Made by a program: the position numbers and the translations under genes. Positions 40,358 to 45,560 of a stretch of 45,560 bases of DNA are shown here, piece by piece (the stretch's first letter is position 1; every line of letters begins with the position of its first letter). Source of the stretch: Henriciella sp. (GTDB lineage: Bacteria > Pseudomonadota > Alphaproteobacteria > Caulobacterales > Hyphomonadaceae); contig JALUWJ010000184.1 in NCBI GenBank assembly GCA_027019605.1, positions 1 to 45,560 of the forward strand, in the 5' to 3' direction. The notes below the pieces were generated by a model. It saw only the letters and a program-made list of their open reading frames with translations. It had not been told where the DNA came from and searched no databases.

Positions 40358-41818
40358 TTATGCTCCTTCCAGCGCGCGTTGCAGCAACCCACGATCGCGT
40401 TCATCGCCCATCTCAAATGCAAAGCGTTCGAAGAATACCTCTCTCGCGATTTCCCATGGGTCCGCATCGTCTTTTTGGAGGTTAGCGGCGGCGCCCCACC
40501 AGTTAATGTCCTGCCAAGACAGTCTGAAAGCCAGGTAATTAGCTAGCAGACCAACATCGACATCTTCTTTCTCTGCAACATTCTGCACCACCGACTTGAG
40601 GTTTTGCACGCGTCCCTTCGCTAGCTGAACGCAAAGCTCCGCGAGTTCCTCGGCCCTCCCATCTAGACAGACTTCGCCGGCAAATTGGCTTGCCATCACT
40701 TCCTCGTCAGACTCGCGTCGCTCCGCAGACGTTTCGTCCATCTCGATCACTTCGAAGGTGGGCTCATTGGGGTGCTGTGAAGTGTGATAAAGCTCGTGAA
40801 GCAAATCGAAGAGCCAACGCGCAATGTGCCCAGAGCGCTGCTTCAACACGATAACGTTTCGTCCGTCATACCGCCAACATGCGCCATGAAAAGTTCCTGC
40901 ATCGCGAAGGGGGAGCACCGCAACACCAAGATCCCAGGCATAATTCAAGCATGATCGAAAGGAGATTTCATGATAGTTATCCAAAATCGCAGAGCGCATC
41001 ACGTCGGGCTCATCCGGAACCAATGCTGGTTCGAGCTGCGGCGATCCTTGCAACACCAATAGCGCAAGATAATGCGCATAGGCGGCGTATGCGCTTGTTG
41101 TTTTCTGGCTACGCGCAGCGGGCATTTTGAAACGCGCCTCGGCCGCTGCCAGTTCGGGTGGTGGGAGCGGTGTGTCACTAAAAAGTAGGTCGCGAGTCCA
41201 TCCAAAAACGCGATCCAGAGACTCCGATGCGCTATTCACGATCAAGCCATCATTGTATTCGCTTTCCCCCAATCCACGCTCCAACCGGGCAGCATCTTTC
41301 GAGGGAAGAAGTCGAGAAATGAGGAAGTCTTGGCTTAATCCTACTTGTTCAACTTTCTTAGACAGACCATCAAAGTCTTCAGCTCTGAACGGCACAAAGA
41401 TATCCTGCGTCACTCGAATATTGAGTGCGTCTACAATTTCGGTGAGACGTTTTAGTGAGGCTCCAGAGTATTGCTCGGCCTCATATCGCTGGATTTGTTG
41501 CGGTTTTAGCCCCAAACGCTCCGCGAGATCTTTTTGGCTAAGTCCCGCCGCAATGCGCGCTTTAATTAATCCATTGGCGAGCTCACCAAAGCTCTCGACT
41601 TCAATCACGGGGGCTTCGGAGGTTAGAAGCGCCTCATATTGATCGATCTCGAACAATAAATCACTCAGCTGACTTTCCAGCGCTTCTCGTTCAGCTTTCA
41701 AGAGCAGGGGATGTACATCATCACGCGTATCTTCTGTGGCCTCCAGGGCATTTAGGGCAGCTCTAAATTTATCAGCTTCGGCGCGCGTTATTCTGTACTG
41801 GCGTTCGTTCGTAATCAT
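40358..41818 (-). CDS. Xre-ImmA/IrrE regulator with metalloprotease domain (operon gene 2)
   Basis: A 486-residue protein. A helical N-terminus (to about 65) is followed by an Xre helix-turn-helix at about 79-135 (LIKARIAAGLSQKDLAERLG and so on). An ImmA/IrrE-type zinc-peptidase domain has HELYH at 341-345 and further Glu ligands around 370-375 (DEEVMASQFAGEVCL). In other systems, ImmA-type proteases cut a repressor or act as sensor. Here DNA-binding and protease domains are in one chain, so it may cut a partner or itself. It overlaps DUF6932 by four bases. It probably binds the palindromes at 42255-42289. Confidence 0.85.
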   Translation of the reverse strand: MITNERQYRITRAEADKFRAALNALEATEDTRDDVHPLLLKAEREALESQLSDLLFEIDQYEALLTSEAPVIEVESFGELANGLIKARIAAGLSQKDLAERLGLKPQQIQRYEAEQYSGASLKRLTEIVDALNIRVTQDIFVPFRAEDFDGLSKKVEQVGLSQDFLISRLLPSKDAARLERGLGESEYNDGLIVNSASESLDRVFGWTRDLLFSDTPLPPPELAAAEARFKMPAARSQKTTSAYAAYAHYLALLVLQGSPQLEPALVPDEPDVMRSAILDNYHEISFRSCLNYAWDLGVAVLPLRDAGTFHGACWRYDGRNVIVLKQRSGHIARWLFDLLHELYHTSQHPNEPTFEVIEMDETSAERRESDEEVMASQFAGEVCLDGRAEELAELCVQLAKGRVQNLKSVVQNVAEKEDVDVGLLANYLAFRLSWQDINWWGAAANLQKDDADPWEIAREVFFERFAFEMGDERDRGLLQRALEGA

Positions 41819-42258
41819 GTGACACTCCCAAGATCGATCAACAGCACTCCCTTCGCGGTTCCATTGCGATCACTTTGAAAAAAATCGCGATAAAGCACGC
41901 CGGCGGCTGCAGTCGCTGAGGCCGGGAAAAGTTCACCTTGATACTTCGCTTTCATCGCGCGCCGACCGTCATTGAACGTCAGCAACGTCGCATCGATCAG
42001 CGTTGGGTCGACTCCCGCTGGTTCCCATGCTCCGTCATAATCATTCGGCAGCTCCTTGCTGGAGACAAAGCTCCCGTCCAACAAAACTTCGCGGCACCCA
42101 GCGGCTTTAAGGTTCAAGAGTGCCAAGCGCAGGCCATCAATCATGCGAAGCCTGTGGCCGTTTTGGCCGCATAGGGCGACCATTTCTGGCCAAGTCACCG
42201 GATGAGCACCGGGTGGCAAATAACCTGTGTCTGGGTCGATCTCGATTTTCATGGACAC
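41815..42258 (-). CDS. DUF6932 nucleotidyltransferase-like protein (operon gene 1)
   Basis: A 147-residue protein. VLLDGSFVSSKELPNDYDGA near residues 58-77 looks like a minimal nucleotidyltransferase motif (Gly-Ser, then Asp-x-Asp) and fits the DUF6932 family. GTG at 42258 or ATG at 42252 may be the start; the latter would give an almost leaderless message from the promoter at 42267-42289. It is the first gene of the operon and overlaps the Xre-ImmA gene. Similar pairs look like toxin-antitoxin or control units. Activity is unknown. Confidence 0.72.
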   Translation of the reverse strand: MSMKIEIDPDTGYLPPGAHPVTWPEMVALCGQNGHRLRMIDGLRLALLNLKAAGCREVLLDGSFVSSKELPNDYDGAWEPAGVDPTLIDATLLTFNDGRRAMKAKYQGELFPASATAAAGVLYRDFFQSDRNGTAKGVLLIDLGSVT

Positions 42259-42289
42259 AACAAATATGTTGTGTTGACGATAACGTCAA
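42255..42289 (-). promoter_or_regulatory. Promoter and two palindromic operators of the seven-gene operon
   Basis: ACACAACA (42255-42262) faces TGTTGTGT (42267-42274), and TTGACG (42274-42279) faces CGTCAA (42284-42289), two perfect inverted repeats that touch. On the minus strand the second supplies a TTGACG -35 element, and CATATT (about 42262-42267) lies 16 bases downstream as a -10 element. Transcription would begin near the DUF6932 start, with little or no leader. The sites fit autorepression by the Xre-type protein of the operon. Confidence 0.55.
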
Positions 42290-42606
42290 GCAATTTTTGG
42301 AACATTTGACGAACTTCCACAAAAGCGCGTGTCCGTCAGCAATCAACGCCCCCTCACCAAAATCGTTGGGTGCAACAGTTTTTTGATCTCGCCGTAGCCT
42401 CCCGACTCATAAATACCCTAACTGCTCGCCAGCATTTCACGCGGTTGTCGAAAGTTTGGTATCAGTGTTGATCGCCGATTTCATTATGTCTGCTTCTCTA
42501 ATCGGGTGTTTTAGTCAAGCTCCTGAATTTGGTTTCCTGGCGGTTTAGTTCGTCTTGCTTGGGTCACGCTTCTCTTCGCAGTCGGATGAGGGCATAATGT
42601 TTCCCT
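42290..42606. other. Intergenic stretch between the operon promoter and the IS110 flank; nothing recognised
   Basis: No convincing gene, promoter or repeat was seen in this stretch. The border of the IS110 element must fall somewhere here or just to the right, but its ends carry no obvious terminal repeats, as is normal for IS110-type elements. Confidence 0.4.
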
Positions 42607-42767
42607 GATCCGCTGCATGCATGTGTCGGATCGGTCGTGGAGCGCCTTGCTTTTAGACGTGCTCTTAGTTGGGCACAGGAGACATAATCGGCGTCATCCG
42701 CGGACCTCGTCCAAGCCGGACGATCCCGCCTGATCGGGTGGAGGTCTTACGTCATGTCTGGACCTCC
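42607..42767 (-). ncRNA. Structured flank downstream of the IS110 transposase, candidate bridge RNA
   Basis: Several stems occur here: GATCCG (42607-42612) with CGGATC (42627-42632); GACCTC (42703-42708) with GAGGTC (42741-42746), enclosing GTCC/GGAC (42709-42721) and CCCG/CGGG (42725-42738); and GGAGGTC (42740-42746) with GACCTCC (42761-42767) across the transposase stop. Recent work on the IS110 family shows a noncoding bridge RNA from the element's flank, placed downstream of the gene in IS1111-type members. This region fits that but the loops cannot be matched to target sites here. Confidence 0.4.
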
Positions 42768-43786
42768 ATTCCGGTCAGGCGGAATTCTGTTCCGTCGGCC
42801 CACATACGATGCAGGATGACCGCAAGCTTGCGTGCGAGCGCGACCGTAGCTCGGCGACGGCCTCGCGTCCTTACTAGTTGCATGCCCCAAGTCTTCAGAT
42901 GTGACGGAGCCTTAGTGCGCATTAGAAGGGAGTTGGCGGCTGAGTAGAGAGCAGCTCTTACGTCAGCGTCACCAGCGCGCGAGATGTGGCCGGTCTGGTC
43001 TTTCTCTCCCGACTGGAATCGCCTTGGCGTCAAACCGAAATGTGCGCCAACGATCCGAGAGGATTTGAACCGCGATGGATCGTCAACGGCTGCCTTGAAG
43101 GTGAGCGCAGCTATCGGCCCAACTCCGGGTGCAGTCATAAGGAGAAGGCAGGTCGGATCTTTGCGCGCTGTCGCCTTCACGCGTCGGTCAAGCTCAAGGA
43201 AGGCGGTGTAGAGTGATCGCCAGGCCTCAATCATAGGCATCAGCGCGTAAGCGATCTGGTCGTCGGCCTCGATGATCGGAAGCACGGTTTGTTCAAACTT
43301 GCGATGCGAAAGCGGGGTCGGCAGACGCACCCCGAACACTCTTATCAAACCTCGGACTTCCTGCTCCAAGTCGATACACTTGCGCAGTATAGTCTTGCGC
43401 GATGTCAGCAAGGCGCGGTTATAGTGGCTATCGCGACTTTTAATATGCACCTCGCTGAACCAGCCAGATCGCAACACCTGGGCAATCCCGCGGGCATCGT
43501 TCTTGTCCGTCTTGTTCCGCATCGCCGACAGCGCAGCTGCGACTTGCCGGGCTTCCATGCAAATCGTCTCGAAGTCAGCGGCTACGAGGCCGTGATACAG
43601 ATGTTGGCTCATCACGCCGGCTTCGAAGCCAACCTGTTCGATGGTTCCATCAACAGACCGCAAACATGCGATCACGTCTTCGATCTCGAACGGGACCGTT
43701 CGCTCTAGTGCAATCTTGCCATCGCCATCAATCACGCAGATCGACACCGACCGCAGCGAGACATCTAATCCTGCAAAGTAACTCAT
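42752..43786 (-). CDS. IS110-family transposase
   Basis: A 344-residue protein. GGGAGAAG just before the ATG at 43786 decides the start over the in-frame reading from 43822. The N-terminal DEDD-type domain has FAGLDVS (Asp), VGFEAGVM (Glu) and NKTDKNDARGIAQ (Asp pair). The C-terminal transposase_20 domain has TAPGVGPIAALTFKAAVDD and GHISRAGDADVRAALY, with the active serine in ISRAG. The enzyme uses a bridge RNA to choose target and donor sites. It lies between the operon promoter and the integrase gene. The reading frame is intact, so the element may be active. Confidence 0.93.
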   Translation of the reverse strand: MSYFAGLDVSLRSVSICVIDGDGKIALERTVPFEIEDVIACLRSVDGTIEQVGFEAGVMSQHLYHGLVAADFETICMEARQVAAALSAMRNKTDKNDARGIAQVLRSGWFSEVHIKSRDSHYNRALLTSRKTILRKCIDLEQEVRGLIRVFGVRLPTPLSHRKFEQTVLPIIEADDQIAYALMPMIEAWRSLYTAFLELDRRVKATARKDPTCLLLMTAPGVGPIAALTFKAAVDDPSRFKSSRIVGAHFGLTPRRFQSGEKDQTGHISRAGDADVRAALYSAANSLLMRTKAPSHLKTWGMQLVRTRGRRRATVALARKLAVILHRMWADGTEFRLTGMEVQT

Positions 43787-43914
43787 AATCTTCTCCCATG
43801 TTTTGCAGCTCAAAGTCTGCATCTTACTGGGAACTCAACTCTCGTCAGTGAGCCCGATTACGCATGCTTCTAGGAATCTAGAGACCATATTTGCCGAATT
43901 GATAGCGCGTTAGT

Positions 43915-45342
43915 CTAAACGTTTGCTACTATATCAAACTCGTCAAAAAAGTTCTCAGGGTAGGGGTGGGTGATCTTTCGAAGCTCTTTAAGGCGATACT
44001 CCATTGAGCCGCCAGTCCCATATTCGGGGCGCTTGTTGTCATGCCCGAGAATAAGCATTCGTAACTCTAGGTCGATGCCTGCTTCTTTCATCCTGTCTTC
44101 GAATGAATGACGATATGAGTAAAACACATGGTCCGGTGTTTCGAAGAGTTTTCTGCGCGTGTAAGCGGCGCTCACCGCAGCAGAGAACGAATTAATCTTG
44201 TCATGATATTTGGGGAAGCCACCTGGCGCGCGTTTCGCCGCTTCAAGTGCGACCCCCATCAAAGGAATTTCTCGAATTGAGCCGACATCAGTTTTCTGTT
44301 GCCGGTCGTCTCGTTCAGCAATTTTGAGATACGGCACTTTGGTATTCAGGCATATGTCCTCTGGTCTTAGATTGATTACTTCGCCCGGGCGGCAGCCTGT
44401 CTCAATTGCAATGCATGTCGCTAAGAAGATCTCTGGTGTAAGTCCGTCCATGGAGCCTGTCTTCAAGATACGTGTGCGGACCCAGGTATTGCTGAATGGC
44501 AGGCGTTTCTTTCGTTGAGTTTTTTTCGTCTTGAAGCTCAGATTCCTAAATGGGTTTTGGCGATCTTCCTCGCCGACGTGTGTGTGATACTTATGATAAA
44601 GGTCGCGCATATCGCCAAAATGCTTGTTTGCTGTCTTTGGTGATTTTGGTTTCTGCTCTGGATCGAGCGGCGTGATCTGATCGTTCCACCATTTAAAATA
44701 GGCTAGGGCATCTTCTCGCGTGATCTCGTCGATGGCGATGTCTCCCATCAGGTCGACGAAGTAACTGAGAGAGCGGTCTTTTGTTTGTCGCCAAAGTTTG
44801 AGTTGGGCTGGAGATTTGCCGCGAAGGGATGAGGCCATGATCTCGTCTTGATAAACCGCCATGGCTTCACTGATTGAAACTTTAGGGACAGCAACACCGC
44901 CCAAAACCGCATCGACGATAACGGGGTTCAATCGCCCGTCGGATGTTTGGCTATTGTCTACGGCGAGGACGCGCCGAACAATTTCTTCGATCTGCGATGG
45001 GTTTGCCAGTTGATCAATTGGGCGAAACTTGAAACCCGCGGCAAGTGCACGCGCTTTAGCTATTTCATAGCGTGACTGAGCGTGGCGCGTGTCCATACGT
45101 TCACCCAGTTTTTCAAGTTGCAGAGATAACTTCAGTTCAGACCAGTAATCATTATCTGCTTCTATGAGTTCATCGCGTCGAGTTCTGGCGACTTCAGCAG
45201 ACTTCGTGTTGAGTGCGACCCGGATAAATTCGTTCGGATAGAAAGCGCGCAATGGCTTGGGAACGCGGCGATAATAATAGAACCATCCCGCCCTTTTTTT
45301 TAGGTACTTTTCGTCATCGCTAGATCTCGTCATCCACAACAT
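43915..45342 (-). CDS. Tyrosine recombinase (ICE integrase)
   Basis: A 475-residue integrase. The N-terminus KKRAGWFYYYRRVPKPLRAF is the DUF6538-type arm-binding domain. A core-binding domain covers about 150-260. The catalytic domain has Arg in TGCRPGEVINLRPEDI near 305-320, FYSYRHSFEDRM with His-x-x-Arg-like residues near 410, LILGHDNKRPEYGTG, and Tyr in SMEYRLKELRKI near 445-450. It should join the element to the chromosome at a tRNA 3' end. The gene lies about 120 bases from the tRNA-Gly-like sequence at 45462, the common position for such an integrase. Confidence 0.9.
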   Translation of the reverse strand: MLWMTRSSDDEKYLKKRAGWFYYYRRVPKPLRAFYPNEFIRVALNTKSAEVARTRRDELIEADNDYWSELKLSLQLEKLGERMDTRHAQSRYEIAKARALAAGFKFRPIDQLANPSQIEEIVRRVLAVDNSQTSDGRLNPVIVDAVLGGVAVPKVSISEAMAVYQDEIMASSLRGKSPAQLKLWRQTKDRSLSYFVDLMGDIAIDEITREDALAYFKWWNDQITPLDPEQKPKSPKTANKHFGDMRDLYHKYHTHVGEEDRQNPFRNLSFKTKKTQRKKRLPFSNTWVRTRILKTGSMDGLTPEIFLATCIAIETGCRPGEVINLRPEDICLNTKVPYLKIAERDDRQQKTDVGSIREIPLMGVALEAAKRAPGGFPKYHDKINSFSAAVSAAYTRRKLFETPDHVFYSYRHSFEDRMKEAGIDLELRMLILGHDNKRPEYGTGGSMEYRLKELRKITHPYPENFFDEFDIVANV

Positions 45343-45357
45343 TGTAGCACAAATTGT

Positions 45358-45393
45358 ATCTCAAAAGTAGCCCATCGTGGGCTACATTGAGAT
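45358..45393. promoter_or_regulatory. Long palindrome upstream of the integrase start
   Basis: ATCTCAA (45358-45364) faces TTGAGAT (45387-45393), and inside it GTAGCCCA (45367-45374) faces TGGGCTAC (45378-45385) around TCG. The near-continuous 15-pair hairpin lies 16 bases upstream of the integrase start. It may be the integrase promoter operator, or a recombination-site element. Confidence 0.5.
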
Positions 45394-45461
45394 TTTCATG
45401 GCAAGATTGCTTAAAAACCTGTTTTATTACAGGTGGTAAAGCTGTGTATTTTTGAGAAATA

Positions 45462-45475
45462 TGGAGCGGGCGATG
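45462..45475 (-). other. Candidate attachment-site core: tRNA-Gly 3' end
   Basis: Read on the minus strand, CATCGCCCGCTCCA is the acceptor end, discriminator and CCA of a tRNA-Gly, preceded by TTTCGAGCG, a degraded T-loop-like TTCGA. No tRNA body lies on either side. Integrases of this class commonly insert at tRNA 3' ends and leave such a copy at the far end. Proximity to the integrase supports the call. Confidence 0.4.
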
Positions 45476-45532
45476 CGCTCGAAATCAATCAAAATACATA
45501 TGCAAATCAACCACTTGTATATATTTCCCAAC

Positions 45533-45556
45533 ACAAATGTAGGGACAAATGTAGGG
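45533..45556 (+). repeat. Tandem 12-base direct repeat near the integrase
   Basis: ACAAATGTAGGG occurs twice without spacing (45533-45544 and 45545-45556). The related CACAAATTGTA lies at 45349-45359, close to the integrase start. Such repeats can be arm-type integrase binding sites, though their position at the window edge leaves the array incomplete. Confidence 0.4.
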
Positions 45557-45560
45557 AGAT

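Larger units (their letters stand above)
12546..45475. mobile_element. Integrative and conjugative element, approximate extent
   Basis: The stretch carries the full gene set of an alphaproteobacterial ICE: FseA-like activator, RdfS-like excisionase, TraF, DUF3363 relaxase, TraG/VirD4, a Trb-type secretion channel, accessory DUF736/DUF2840/DUF2274 genes, toxin-antitoxin, cargo and a tyrosine integrase beside a tRNA-Gly-like 3' end. No replication or partition genes are seen, which argues against a plasmid. The right limit is placed at the tRNA-like sequence. The left limit is unknown: the catabolic block may itself be cargo of the same element, with the true left end outside the window. Confidence 0.65.

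Noticed and set aside
1-45560. CRISPR arrays, complete tRNA or rRNA genes, plasmid replication genes
   Set aside because: No regularly spaced repeats, no full tRNA cloverleaf, and no Rep/ParA-type product were found on either strand.

Overview
The window looks like alphaproteobacterial DNA of moderate G+C content. The protein families present (IclR-controlled salicylate/gentisate genes, Trb-type conjugation, DUF736, DUF2840, DUF2285, a DUF3363 relaxase, DUF2274) are the set found on integrative and conjugative elements (ICEs) of Alphaproteobacteria. No complete tRNA or rRNA gene, CRISPR array or replication gene was seen, so the genus is not fixed.

Layout. (1) 1-126: end of an IS3-family insertion sequence cut by the window edge. 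(2) 235-12463: a catabolic block. A salicylate 5-hydroxylase (alpha, beta, ferredoxin, reductase), gentisate 1,2-dioxygenase, maleylpyruvate isomerase and fumarylpyruvate hydrolase would take salicylate through gentisate and maleylpyruvate to fumarate and pyruvate. An MFS aromatic-acid transporter and an IclR regulator accompany them. Three copies of the palindrome TTGCA-N5-TGCAA lie in the two divergent promoter regions and probably define the IclR regulon. A VOC enzyme, a beta-hydroxyacid dehydrogenase, a small periplasmic protein, a hemerythrin-like protein and an orphan solute-binding protein complete the block. (3) 12546-18267: ICE control and accessory genes: a DUF6499-DUF2285 protein resembling the FseA excision activator but in one uninterrupted frame, a HipBA toxin-antitoxin pair with a palindromic operator, a small ICE protein behind a strongly foldable leader, a two-gene dehydrocarnitine (BKACE plus thioesterase) cargo, a DUF736 protein and a short excisionase-like (RdfS-like) protein. 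(4) 18242-35194: the transfer module: DUF2840, TraF peptidase, relaxase, an unusual VWA membrane protein, TraG/VirD4, an RHH protein, trbB-C-D-E-J-L-F-G-I (no trbK), DUF2274 and a second DUF736. (5) 35219-42258: cargo: a small protein, an AlkD-like protein, and a seven-gene, tightly overlapping minus-strand operon. (6) 42541-45560: an IS110-family transposase with a foldable flank, a tyrosine integrase, and a candidate attachment region.

The strongest candidate for an undescribed system is the seven-gene operon at 36433-42258. It encodes a DUF6932 nucleotidyltransferase-like protein, an Xre-ImmA/IrrE regulator-protease, a cysteine-rich protein, a radical-SAM enzyme, a DPPW-type methyltransferase, an ASCH protein and a P-loop (nucleotide-kinase-like) protein. 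The adjacent convergent gene is an AlkD-like DNA-glycosylase homologue. The content suggests nucleic-acid or nucleotide modification under protease-sensitive, autoregulated control, possibly for defence or element maintenance. The function is inferred from domains only.

How it works together. FseA-like activator, RdfS-like excisionase and integrase would control excision. The relaxase, TraG and Trb channel would transfer the circle. HipBA would stabilise it, and the catabolic, carnitine-type and modification genes would be the cargo that pays for carriage.
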